A DNA stretch of 12,301 nucleotides, taken from Pseudomonadota bacterium (lineage in GTDB: Bacteria > Pseudomonadota > Alphaproteobacteria > Rhizobiales > Devosiaceae). Location: positions 1-12,301 of the forward strand of contig JAEYTN010000137.1 in assembly GCA_023433985.1 (NCBI GenBank), written 5' to 3'. Position 1 is the stretch's first letter; every line of letters begins with the position of its first letter. A program made the translations under genes and the position numbers. Shown one piece after another: positions 1-6,470 of this stretch. Below the pieces are notes generated by a model that ran no database searches, was not told the origin of the DNA, and saw only the letters and a program-made list of their open reading frames with translations.

Positions 1-141
1 GGACTTGAGGCCCCAGTACTCGTTCTTCGACACCTTGCCGCCACCCTGGGTGATGACTTCGGTGAACGCATTGGTCAGCTCTTCAACCTGCTGGGGCGAA
101 ACGTCCTGGCGGGCCAAAAAGATATGCTCGTAGAGGGCCAT
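1..141 (-). CDS. rpsF: 30S ribosomal protein S6, N-terminal part (cut by window edge)
   Basis: This is a small-subunit ribosomal protein that binds 16S rRNA as a heterodimer with S18. The visible 47 residues begin [15 protein letters not shown] and continue through [10 protein letters not shown], the typical S6 opening beta strand ([10 protein letters not shown]) and first helix. The rest lies beyond base 1. The ATG complement is at 139-141, and a strong Shine-Dalgarno (AAGGAAGG on the minus strand, about 148-155) sits a few bases upstream, so the start is secure. rpsR and rplI normally follow in the same operon, outside the window. The long structured leader (142-329) would suit autogenous control by S6:S18. 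Identification rests on the conserved N-terminus and on the neighbouring fab cluster, where rpsF is commonly found in rhizobia. Confidence 0.96.
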   Translation of the reverse strand, partial: MALYEHIFLARQDVSPQQVEELTNAFTEVITQGGGKVSKNEYWGLKS

Positions 142-180
142 TGATGCGCCTTCCTTCTCGAGTGGTTCAACACTGCATTC

Positions 181-204
181 CTTCGGCGCGGAGCCCCTTT
201 GAAG
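181..204 (-). promoter_or_regulatory. Possible S6:S18-type leader stem-loop upstream of rpsF
   Basis: Read on the minus strand, CTTC (204-201) pairs with GAAG (184-181). Between them lies GGGGC-TCCGC-GCC, which can form a short inner stem with an asymmetric bulge. It lies 40-63 bases upstream of the rpsF start. Known S6:S18 autoregulatory leaders combine a stem with a CCG-containing bulge or loop in rpsF 5' regions, and CCG occurs here twice. The match to that motif is by eye and loose, so this is a position-based suggestion. Confidence 0.22.
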
Positions 205-268
205 CCGGAAAGGCGATCAAAGCAGTCTTCTAAAGAGCGGGAACACGGGAGGACGGGCGAACCCTGAA

Positions 269-288
269 TCGGCATTCGGAAATGCCGA
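269..288 (-). other. Perfect 8-bp hairpin in the rpsF upstream region
   Basis: Minus-strand TCGGCATT and AATGCCGA form a perfect 8-bp stem around the tetraloop TCCG. It sits 128 bases upstream of rpsF and about 40 bases past the stop of the upstream small gene. No T-run follows on either strand, so it is not a classical intrinsic terminator. It could be a structural element of a read-through leader transcript or a 3'-end stabiliser of the upstream message. No clear sigma-70 promoter for rpsF was found between 142 and 268. Confidence 0.4.
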
Positions 289-295
289 AACCCTC

Positions 296-316
296 CGTTC
301 AGCCCCCGGCCGAACG
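296..316 (-). terminator. Hairpin just past the 72-residue gene, weak terminator candidate
   Basis: On the minus strand CGTTCGGCC pairs with GGCTGAACG, nine pairs including one G-U, around a GGG loop. It begins 14 bases after the TAG of the small minus-strand gene. The pairing is better on the minus strand, because the G-U becomes an A-C mismatch on the plus strand, so it should act in that direction. The following bases (GAGGGTTTCGG) contain only a short T stretch, so termination efficiency is doubtful. Together with the 269-288 hairpin it makes a tandem pair between the two minus-strand genes. Confidence 0.35.
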
Positions 317-329
317 AATGCGAGGCGGG

Positions 330-548
330 CTATAGGGGAAAACCCCGCCGCTGGCAAGGGTGACGGCTACTTCCCGGCTGGGGCCGGCAGCTTGTAGCGT
401 GGGCTTCCATGAGCGCCAGTATGCCGAGCGACGGGGTGCGGCAGCCGCACTTGACCGCGTGCTCGTAGTGCCACTGCGCCCGCTGCTCGGGCGTGGGGTT
501 CTTCGGCATGACATGCGCCGCGTGCCACTCAGCGTTGATCTTGCCCAT
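330..548 (-). CDS. Small Cys/His protein with WH..HA..CGCR motif, function unknown
   Basis: The product is 72 residues and starts MGKINAEWHAAHVMPKNPTPEQ. An excellent Shine-Dalgarno (GGGAGG on the minus strand, about 555-560) stands 5-6 bases before the ATG, which supports a real gene. The N-terminal 40 residues resemble, from memory, small uncharacterised alphaproteobacterial proteins with the pattern MPKNPT.EQR..WH.EHA..CGCR. Histidines at 9, 12, 27 and 30 plus the cysteines of CGCR (35, 37) could bind a metal, but this is inference. The last 20 or so residues (from about HATSCRPQPG) are basic, proline-rich and probably a lineage-specific tail. No membrane segment or signal peptide is visible. 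The gene is divergent from the dehydratase across an 86-base gap. Confidence 0.72.
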   Translation of the reverse strand: MGKINAEWHAAHVMPKNPTPEQRAQWHYEHAVKCGCRTPSLGILALMEAHATSCRPQPGSSRHPCQRRGFPL

Positions 549-634
549 ATTTGCCTCCCTTCGGGGCTAGGGTAGACGTTGCCGCCGGAAGTCGCTCCAC
601 CATCTGGCCCAAGCCAGTGTATCACCGAGGTCCC

Positions 635-1573
635 ATGACCCATACCATCCCCGACCGCACGTCCGTCCTCGCCGCCGAGCCGGTTATCCGCCCCTACATC
701 CGGCGGACGCCGGTGTTTACGACCGGCGCGGAGGATTTCGGGCTCGCCGGCCAGCCGCTGACGTTCAAGCTCGAGTTCATGCAGCCCTCGGGGACGTTCA
801 AGGCGCGCGGCGCATTCGCCAACCTGCTGATGCGGGAAGGCGCCGAGCGCGGGGTGGTAGCGGCTTCGGGCGGCAATCACGGGGCGGCGGTGGCCTATGC
901 GGCCATGGTGCTGGGGATCAAGGCGCACATCTTCGTGCCGTCGATCTCGTCGCCGGCAAAGATCGCGCGGATCAGGCAATATGGTGCAGACATCGTGGTG
1001 GGCGGCGATACCTATGCCGATGCCTACGCGGCGAGCCAGGCCTTCGCTGCCGACCGAGGCCTGCCGGAGGTGCACGCCTATGACGGCTTCCATACGCTCA
1101 GCGGGCAGGGCACCGTGGGGATCGAGTGGCTCGAACATTCGCCCGAGCTCGACACGCTGCTGGTGGCCGTCGGCGGCGGCGGGCTGATTGGTGGCATCGC
1201 CGCGGCGCTCGCCGGCAAGGTGCGGATCGTCGGCGTCGAGCCGGAGAACGCTCCGACCCTCGCGCGGGCGATCGAGGCTGGTGCGCCGGTCGATGTGCCG
1301 GTGAGCGGGGTGGCGGCCGACAGTCTTGGAGCGCGTCGGATCGGAGCGGCGTGCTTCGCGCTGTCGGGATTCCTGGAAAAGCCGGTGCTGCTGAGCGACG
1401 ACGAGATCGTCGCGGCACAACGGAGCATCTGGGACGTGCTGCGGCTCGTGGCCGAACCGGGTGGCGCGGCGGCAATGGCGGCGCTGCTCACCGGCAAGTA
1501 CGTGCCGGCAAAGGACGAGCGCGTGGGCGTGCTGCTCTGCGGCGCCAACACCACGGCGGTGCAGTTCGACTGA
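635..1573 (+). CDS. Threonine/serine dehydratase, PLP-dependent (fold type II)
   Basis: This cytoplasmic pyridoxal-phosphate enzyme probably deaminates threonine or serine to 2-oxobutyrate or pyruvate. The 312-residue chain shows the Schiff-base lysine K56 in PSGTFKARGA (51-60), the substrate-binding loop SGGNHG (78-83), the glycine-rich phosphate-binding loop VGGGGLIGG (179-187) and the C-terminal LCGANT (301-306) near the PLP ring nitrogen. There is no C-terminal ACT-like regulatory domain, so it resembles the short catabolic or serine racemase-like branch rather than biosynthetic IlvA. Substrate is not certain: serine racemase and threo-3-hydroxyaspartate dehydratase share this fold and length. 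The ATG at 635 is chosen over an in-frame upstream ATG (551) because GAGG at 627-630 sits just before it and family homology begins there. The fab cluster follows after a 109-base gap. Confidence 0.86.
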   Translation: MTHTIPDRTSVLAAEPVIRPYIRRTPVFTTGAEDFGLAGQPLTFKLEFMQPSGTFKARGAFANLLMREGAERGVVAASGGNHGAAVAYAAMVLGIKAHIFVPSISSPAKIARIRQYGADIVVGGDTYADAYAASQAFAADRGLPEVHAYDGFHTLSGQGTVGIEWLEHSPELDTLLVAVGGGGLIGGIAAALAGKVRIVGVEPENAPTLARAIEAGAPVDVPVSGVAADSLGARRIGAACFALSGFLEKPVLLSDDEIVAAQRSIWDVLRLVAEPGGAAAMAALLTGKYVPAKDERVGVLLCGANTTAVQFD

Positions 1574-1682
1574 GCCTGCCTTGACTTCGCCATGACCCTC
1601 CGGCACGAGCCGCGCCAACTGGACGCCCGTCCGGCGGCGGCCTAGTTTGCCGACAAAGCCAAGAACACCAGCGGAGCCACCC

Positions 1683-2633
1683 GTGACCAAGCGCGCATTC
1701 ACTTTCCCGGGCCAGGGCAGCCAGGCCGTGGGCATGGGCAAGGACCTCGCGGACACCTACCAGGAGGCCCGCAACGTCTTCGCCGAAGTCGACGAGGCTC
1801 TGGGCCAGAAGCTGTCGACGCTGATGTTCGAGGGGCCGGACGAGACCCTGCGGCTCACCGAGAACGCGCAGCCCGCGCTGATGGCGGTTTCCGTTGCCGT
1901 GACGCGCGTGCTGGCGAGCCGCGGCGTGGCGCTCAAGGATCATGCTGCCTACGTGGCCGGCCACTCCCTGGGCGAATACTCGGCGCTGGCCGCGGCGGAG
2001 GCGTTCTCGCTGGCCGATGCGGCGCGGCTGCTGAAGACGCGCGGACAGGCGATGCAGCAGGCCGTGCCGGTGGGGCAGGGCGCCATGGCGGCGATCCTGG
2101 GCCTCGACCTCGATACGGTGCTGCGCGCGGTGAACGACGCCGAGGACGGTGAAGTCTGCGGCGTCGCCAACGACAATGCCCCGGGGCAGGTGGTGATTTC
2201 CGGCCATGTAGGGGCGGTGAACCGGGCGATCGAATTGCTGAAGGCGGCCGGGGCCAAGCGGGCGCTGCCACTGCCGGTAAGCGCTCCATTCCACTGCGCA
2301 CTGATGCGGCCTGCCGCCGACGCCATGGAGCATGCGCTCAACCAGGTGACGGTGAAGGCGCCCGTGGTGCCGGTGGTGGCCAACGTGCTGGCCGCCCCGA
2401 TCTCGGACCCTGAAGAGATTAAGAAGCGGCTGGTCGAGCAGGTTACCGGCATGGTGCGCTGGACCGAGTGCGTGAATTATCTGGTCAAGGATGGCGGCGT
2501 GACGCAGCTGGTCGAGCTCGGTGCCGGCAAGGTGCTCGCCGGACTAGCCAAGCGCATCGCCCCCGAAACTGCGGCGGTATCGATCGGTACGCCGGCCGAC
2601 GTCGACGCCTTCGTCGCCGAAGTCACCGGCTGA
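1683..2633 (+). CDS. fabD: Malonyl-CoA:ACP transacylase
   Basis: FabD moves malonyl from CoA to the acyl carrier protein, supplying the extender unit for type II fatty acid synthesis in the cytoplasm. The 316-residue protein carries the N-terminal FPGQGSQ (8-14), the nucleophile elbow GHSLGE with catalytic Ser95 (93-98) and the partner histidine in APFH (H204). Length matches the family (about 310). The start is GTG at 1683, with GGAG at 1673-1676 six bases upstream. Extending to a TTG at 1647 would add residues unlike the family N-terminus. It opens the plus-strand run fabD-fabG-acpP-fabF. A CTTGAC at 1580-1585 could be a -35 element, but I find no convincing -10. Confidence 0.97.
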   Translation: MTKRAFTFPGQGSQAVGMGKDLADTYQEARNVFAEVDEALGQKLSTLMFEGPDETLRLTENAQPALMAVSVAVTRVLASRGVALKDHAAYVAGHSLGEYSALAAAEAFSLADAARLLKTRGQAMQQAVPVGQGAMAAILGLDLDTVLRAVNDAEDGEVCGVANDNAPGQVVISGHVGAVNRAIELLKAAGAKRALPLPVSAPFHCALMRPAADAMEHALNQVTVKAPVVPVVANVLAAPISDPEEIKKRLVEQVTGMVRWTECVNYLVKDGGVTQLVELGAGKVLAGLAKRIAPETAAVSIGTPADVDAFVAEVTG

Positions 2634-2656
2634 CCGTGGTGGCGCCGATCATGCAG

Positions 2657-2662
2657 TTGACA
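2657..2662 (+). promoter_or_regulatory. Consensus -35 hexamer upstream of fabG, no good -10
   Basis: A perfect TTGACA lies in the 96-base fabD-fabG gap, 68 bases before the fabG start. At 16-18 bases downstream the possible -10 hexamers are AGCTTT, GCTTTG or CTTTGC, all poor. It may be a weak internal promoter that lets fabG and downstream genes be expressed independently of fabD, or it may be chance. Confidence 0.25.
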
Positions 2663-2729
2663 GCTCTGGCGCTCTATGAGCTTTGCCTCGCCTGTTCCCG
2701 TTCCCACCAAGTGCAGGATGAACCCGTCG

Positions 2730-3470
2730 ATGTTTGATCTGACTGGCAAGCGCGCCCTGGTCACCGGCGCCTCGGGCGGCATCGGCCGCGAGATCGCCAA
2801 GGCACTGGCCGCCCACGGCGCGCGCGTCGCGCTGAGCGGCACCCGGGTCGGCGCGCTCGAGGACACCAAGGCCGCGCTCGGCGGCGGGGACCACCCGATC
2901 ATCCCGACCAACCTCGCCGACCTCGACGCGGTGGACAAGTTGGTGCCGGCGGCCGAGACGGCGCTGGGCGGCATCGACATCCTCGTCAACAATGCGGGCG
3001 TCACCCGCGACAACCTCTTCATGCGCATGAAGGACGAGGAGTGGGACGAGGTGCTGGCGGTGAACCTCACCTCCGCTTTCCATCTCACCCGCGCCGTGCT
3101 GCGCGGCATGATGAAGCAGCGCTTCGGCCGCATCATCGGCATCACCTCGGTGGTAGGCGTGGTCGGCAACCCGGGACAGGGCAACTACGCGGCCTCGAAG
3201 GCCGGGCTCATCGGCATGGGCAAGGCGCTCGCCTATGAGGTGGCCTCGCGCAACATCACGGTGAATACGGTGGCGCCAGGCTTCATCGGCTCGGCCATGA
3301 CCGACGAATTGAACGACAAGCAGCGTGAAAGCATTCTGGTCAAGGTGCCTGCCGGCCGGCTCGGTCACGCGGACGAGGTTGCGGCAGCAGTCGTGTTCCT
3401 TGCCAGCAACGAGGCCGGCTACGTCACCGGACATACGCTGAACGTCAACGGCGGAATGCTGATGCTGTGA
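2730..3470 (+). CDS. fabG: 3-oxoacyl-[acyl-carrier-protein] reductase
   Basis: FabG is the NADPH-dependent reductase that converts 3-ketoacyl-ACP to 3-hydroxyacyl-ACP in each elongation round. The 246-residue short-chain dehydrogenase has the cofactor motif TGASGGIG (12-19), NNAG (87-90) and the catalytic triad Ser140, Tyr153, Lys157 in the spacing typical of FabG. The C-terminus (GHTLNVNGGMLML) is also characteristic. The ATG at 2730 gives the family N-terminus MFDLTGKRALVTG; AGGA at 2715-2718 is a somewhat distant ribosome site. An in-frame ATG at 2718 would add four residues, and the AGG lies right against it, so 2730 is preferred. It follows fabD by 96 bases and precedes acpP by 228. Confidence 0.97.
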   Translation: MFDLTGKRALVTGASGGIGREIAKALAAHGARVALSGTRVGALEDTKAALGGGDHPIIPTNLADLDAVDKLVPAAETALGGIDILVNNAGVTRDNLFMRMKDEEWDEVLAVNLTSAFHLTRAVLRGMMKQRFGRIIGITSVVGVVGNPGQGNYAASKAGLIGMGKALAYEVASRNITVNTVAPGFIGSAMTDELNDKQRESILVKVPAGRLGHADEVAAAVVFLASNEAGYVTGHTLNVNGGMLML

Positions 3471-3494
3471 AAGAATGCCGTGGAGGCGGGAATG

Positions 3495-3524
3495 CCGGCC
3501 TTCACGGAATATGGCAAAGGCCGG
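3495..3524 (+). repeat. 8-bp inverted repeat downstream of fabG
   Basis: CCGGCCTT (3495-3502) and AAGGCCGG (3517-3524) form a perfect 8-bp stem with a 14-base loop, starting 25 bases after the fabG stop. No T-tract follows. It could protect the 3' end of the fabD-fabG message or act as a Rho-independent pause. It is the first of three successive inverted repeats in the fabG-acpP gap. Confidence 0.4.
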
Positions 3525-3539
3525 GGAAGTGTGTTACGC

Positions 3540-3561
3540 CCCGGCCTGATTTCGGCCCGGG
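3540..3561 (+). repeat. Second inverted repeat in the fabG-acpP gap
   Basis: CCCGG (3540-3544) pairs with CCGGG (3557-3561). After a bulged C at 3556, CC (3545-3546) pairs with GG (3554-3555), around the loop TGATTTC. It is a compact GC-rich hairpin between the fabG end and the putative acpP promoter, and is possibly terminator-like but lacks a T-run. Confidence 0.35.
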
Positions 3562-3568
3562 ACCACCC

Positions 3569-3598
3569 TTGCGACGGCGTGGACCCCTGGCCTACAGT
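3569..3598 (+). promoter_or_regulatory. Candidate sigma-70-type promoter for acpP
   Basis: TTGCGA (3569-3574) and TACAGT (3593-3598) are separated by 18 bases, giving four matches each to TTGACA and TATAAT. Transcription would begin near 3604-3606, leaving a leader of about 95 bases before the acpP ATG. A separate strong promoter is expected for acpP, since carrier protein is needed in great excess over the enzymes. The elements overlap a long inverted repeat (3578-3625), which could modulate use. Call made by eye only. Confidence 0.38.
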
Positions 3599-3625
3599 CG
3601 GCCGCGAGCAGCGGCAGGGTCCACG
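3578..3625 (+). repeat. Large 9-bp inverted repeat enclosing a second hairpin
   Basis: CGTGGACCC (3578-3586) and GGGTCCACG (3617-3625) are perfectly complementary. Inside, GGCC (3589-3592) can pair with GGCC (3600-3603) around a 7-base loop. It is the strongest dyad in the fabG-acpP gap. Either a DNA-binding protein site or an RNA fold in fabG read-through transcripts is possible. It would not fold in a transcript started from the overlapping candidate promoter. Confidence 0.4.
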
Positions 3626-3698
3626 AGTGCATGGGTCGACCGGCAGAACCGCGGACCGGGTAGCAACGAAACAAAGTCTGTAACAAGGGAAGTCAAAT

Positions 3699-3935
3699 AT
3701 GAGCGATATCGCTGATCGCGTCCGCAAGATCGTTGTCGAGCACCTCAACGTCGACGCGGAGAAGGTCGTCGATAAGGCCAGCTTCATCGACGATCTGGGC
3801 GCCGACTCGCTCGATCAGGTCGAGCTGGTCATGGCTTTCGAGGAAGAGTTCAACGTCGAGATCCCCGATGATGCGGCGGAATCGATCCAGACCTTCGGCG
3901 ACGCTGTCGCTTACCTGACCAAGGCGGTCGGCTGA
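3699..3935 (+). CDS. acpP: Acyl carrier protein
   Basis: AcpP is the small acidic carrier on which fatty acid intermediates are built. It also feeds lipid A and phospholipid synthesis. The 78-residue protein has the prosthetic-group motif [11 protein letters not shown], with Ser37 receiving 4'-phosphopantetheine from holo-ACP synthase. It has the usual four-helix size and acidic composition, including the [15 protein letters not shown] segment that contacts partner enzymes. The ATG at 3699 follows AAGGGAAG (3685-3692). fabF begins 26 bases after the stop, so the two are almost certainly co-transcribed. Confidence 0.98.
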   Translation: MSDIADRVRKIVVEHLNVDAEKVVDKASFIDDLGADSLDQVELVMAFEEEFNVEIPDDAAESIQTFGDAVAYLTKAVG

Positions 3936-3961
3936 CCGCCGGCCCAAACGGCTCGTATTCG

Positions 3962-5230
3962 ATGGAACTGCGCCGCGTCGTCGTCACCGGGATCGGTATC
4001 GTCAGCCCCTTGGGCTGCGGGGTGGAAGCCACCTGGTCCAACATCCTAGCCAGCAAAAGCGGTGCCAGGCGCATCGACGACTTCCAGGTCGACGATATCT
4101 CCTGCCAGATCGCCCACCGGATTCCGTTGGGCGATGGTGCCGAGGGCAAGTTCAATCCGGACGAATGGATGGAGTTGAAGGAGCAACGCAAGGTTGATCC
4201 TTTCATCATCTACGCCATGGCGGCCGCGACTCAGGCCATCGAGGACGCCGGGGTCGCCCCGAAGTCGGACGAAGAGGCGTACCGCATCGGCACGCTCATC
4301 GGCTCCGGCATCGGCGGGATCGGGGGCATCTACGAGACCTCGATCACGCTGCACGAGAAGGGACCACGCCGCGTCAGCCCGTTCTTCATCCCGGGCCGCA
4401 TCATCAATATGGCCTCGGGCAACGTCTCCATCCGCTTCGGGCTCAAGGGGCCGAACCACTCGGTGGTGACCGCCTGCTCCACCGGCGCGCATGCGATCGG
4501 CGACAGCTGGCGCATCATCGCCATGGGCGATGCCGACGTGATGGTGGCCGGCGGCGCCGAGTCGCCCGTCAACCGCATCTCGATGGCAGGCTTCGCCGCC
4601 TGCCGCGCGCTCTCGACCGGCTTCAACGACCGGCCCGAGCAGGCCTCGCGCCCCTACGACAAGGATCGCGACGGCTTCGTGATGGGCGAGGGCGCCGGCA
4701 TCCTGGTACTCGAGGAATACGAACGCGCCAAGGCTCGCGGGGCCAAGATCTACGGCGAAGTGATCGGCTACGGCATGAGCGGCGACGCCTACCACATCAC
4801 CGCTCCTTCCGAGGACGGCGATGGCGGCTTCCGCTGCATGCAGATGGCGGTGAAGCGGGCGGGCATCGACCCGGGCGAGATCGACTACATCAACGCCCAC
4901 GGCACCTCGACGCCCCTCGGCGACGAGATCGAACTTGGTGCGGTGACGCGCATGCTGGGCAACGCGGCCGGCAAGGCGGCGATGAGCTCAACGAAGTCGG
5001 CGATCGGCCACCTGCTGGGGGCCGCGGGCTCGGTGGAGGCCATCTTCTGCCTGCTCGCCATGCGCGACGGGGTGGCGCCGCCCACCATCAACCTCGACAA
5101 CCCCTCGATCGAGACGCCGATCAACCTCGTGCCGCATGTGCCGCTCAAGAAGGAGATCAACGTTGCGTTGTCCAACTCCTTCGGCTTCGGTGGCACCAAC
5201 GCCTCGCTGATCTTCCGCAAGGTGCACTGA
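3962..5230 (+). CDS. fabF: 3-oxoacyl-[acyl-carrier-protein] synthase II (KAS II)
   Basis: FabF condenses acyl-ACP with malonyl-ACP and favours long unsaturated chains. The 422-residue thiolase-fold protein shows the nucleophile Cys172 in VVTACSTGAHA, the active-site histidines H313 (NAHGTSTPLGD) and H350 (KSAIGHLLGAAG), and the C-terminal NSFGFGGTNAS loop. The N-terminus MELRRVVVTGIGIVSPLG is typical and fixes the start at 3962. No convincing Shine-Dalgarno precedes it in the 26-base gap after acpP, so translation may partly depend on coupling to acpP. Its position next to acpP is the standard arrangement. Paralogues can occur elsewhere in rhizobial genomes, but C-H-H plus acpP linkage makes fabF the natural assignment. 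Confidence 0.97.
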   Translation: MELRRVVVTGIGIVSPLGCGVEATWSNILASKSGARRIDDFQVDDISCQIAHRIPLGDGAEGKFNPDEWMELKEQRKVDPFIIYAMAAATQAIEDAGVAPKSDEEAYRIGTLIGSGIGGIGGIYETSITLHEKGPRRVSPFFIPGRIINMASGNVSIRFGLKGPNHSVVTACSTGAHAIGDSWRIIAMGDADVMVAGGAESPVNRISMAGFAACRALSTGFNDRPEQASRPYDKDRDGFVMGEGAGILVLEEYERAKARGAKIYGEVIGYGMSGDAYHITAPSEDGDGGFRCMQMAVKRAGIDPGEIDYINAHGTSTPLGDEIELGAVTRMLGNAAGKAAMSSTKSAIGHLLGAAGSVEAIFCLLAMRDGVAPPTINLDNPSIETPINLVPHVPLKKEINVALSNSFGFGGTNASLIFRKVH

Positions 5231-5246
5231 CCCCAAGCGGGGACGG

Positions 5247-5271
5247 GCTGGCCGGATCGATCCCGGCCGGC
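5247..5271 (+). terminator. GC hairpin after fabF, weak intrinsic terminator candidate
   Basis: GCTGGCCGG (5247-5255) pairs with CCGGCCGGC (5263-5271), nine pairs with one G-U, around a 7-base loop. The tract that follows (GCTTTCGTACTGTTGT) is only modestly T-rich. A small CCCC-AAGC-GGGG hairpin lies just upstream at 5231-5242. Together they may partly separate the fab genes from mltG, with read-through likely. Confidence 0.45.
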
Positions 5272-5336
5272 GCTTTCGTACTGTTGTCATAGTCTTGCGA
5301 TTAGTCCGCGCGTTCCCTTGGGAGGGTTAGTGAACG

Positions 5337-6470
5337 ATGGCCAATGAGCGCACCGAGAAGCGGGCGAGACGTCGCCGCCGCGGCGGGTTCGTCGACGTCG
5401 TCAACGCGTTGCTGACGTTGGTGGTGTTCACGCTGCTGGCGGCCGTCGGTCTGTTCCTCTATGGCGCCAACCAGTTCTACGCGCCGGGCGCGGTGAAGGC
5501 GGAAACCACCTTCCAGGTGGAAAAGGGAACATCGATCAACACCACGGCGCAACTGCTGGAAGACAAGGGGCTGCTTCCCGAAGGGCAACTGATACCGAGC
5601 TCGCTGATCTTCCGCGCGGGCTCCTATGCCATGAAGAAGCAATCGTCGCTGAAGGCCGGCGTCTACGTGCTCAAGGCCAATGCCTCGATGGCCGATATCC
5701 TCACCGAGTTGACCGAGGGCGAGCCGCTCGACTTCTTCGTCAACGTCATTCCGGGCGAGACCTCGTTCGCGGTGGGCCAGAAGCTGAACGAGGCGTCGAA
5801 CCTGACCGGCGACCCCGTGCCGCTGCCGCCCGAGGGCTCGCTGCTCGCCATCCGCTACGATTTCATGCCCGGTGACGCCCGGCAGACCCTGCTCGACAAG
5901 ATGCAGGCCGAAATGAAGGCGAAGATTGCGGAGGTGTGGGCCAACCGCGACAAGGCGATCGACGACGTGATCAAGTCGCCCGAGGAGATGGTGACCCTGG
6001 CCTCGATCGTCGAAAAGGAAACGGGCCTCGCCTCCGAGCGGCCGCAGGTGGCGGCGGTGTTCATCAACCGGCTGCGTTTCAACATGCGGCTGCAGACCGA
6101 CCCGACCGTGCTCTACGGGGTCACGGAGGGCAAGCTGGTGCTCAACCGTTCGCCGACGGCGACGGAACTGAAGCAGAAGACCGCGTACAACACCTACCAG
6201 ATCGACGGGCTGCCGCCCGGACCGATCGCCAACCCGGGCGTCGACGCCTTGATGGCGGTGGCGCATCCGGCGCCGACCAAGGACCTCTACTTCGTCGCCA
6301 AGTCGGCCAATCCCGCCGATGGGCACCTGTTCGCTCCCAACTACGAGGAGCACCGCAAGAACGTGGCGCTCTACCGCAAGGCGGCCGCCGAGGCCGAGGC
6401 CGAGGCAGCGCGCGAGGCGCTGGAGGCCGAGGAGGCCAAGGACGCCGAACAGGCGGTCGAGGCCAACTGA
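5337..6470 (+). CDS. mltG: Endolytic peptidoglycan transglycosylase MltG (YceG family)
   Basis: MltG is an inner-membrane lytic transglycosylase that cuts nascent glycan strands and sets their length. The 377-residue chain starts with an Arg-rich cytoplasmic segment (8-15), then a single membrane helix (about 21-43). The periplasmic part carries a LysM-like region (about 55-130) and the YceG catalytic core. Its signature LASIVEKETGLASERPQVAAVF (221-242) is seen here; E226 is the probable catalytic glutamate by comparison with the E. coli protein. LQTDPTVLYG (252-261) and LPPGPIANPG (292-301) are further family motifs. The C-terminus (345-377) is an Ala/Glu-rich, probably helical tail. The ATG at 5337 has GGAGGG at 5321-5326. 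The gene ends inside the yicC start codon (TGATG overlap). Confidence 0.95.
   Translation: MANERTEKRARRRRRGGFVDVVNALLTLVVFTLLAAVGLFLYGANQFYAPGAVKAETTFQVEKGTSINTTAQLLEDKGLLPEGQLIPSSLIFRAGSYAMKKQSSLKAGVYVLKANASMADILTELTEGEPLDFFVNVIPGETSFAVGQKLNEASNLTGDPVPLPPEGSLLAIRYDFMPGDARQTLLDKMQAEMKAKIAEVWANRDKAIDDVIKSPEEMVTLASIVEKETGLASERPQVAAVFINRLRFNMRLQTDPTVLYGVTEGKLVLNRSPTATELKQKTAYNTYQIDGLPPGPIANPGVDALMAVAHPAPTKDLYFVAKSANPADGHLFAPNYEEHRKNVALYRKAAAEAEAEAAREALEAEEAKDAEQAVEAN

Noticed and set aside
1580..1610. CTTGAC as a fabD promoter
   Set aside because: A good -35-like hexamer, but no acceptable -10 at 16-19 bases downstream (GCACGA region).
299..1756. 485-codon minus-strand ORF across the dehydratase and fabD start
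   Set aside because: Arg/His-rich, low-complexity translation with no family motifs, lying antisense to clear plus-strand genes; typical of high-GC antisense frames.
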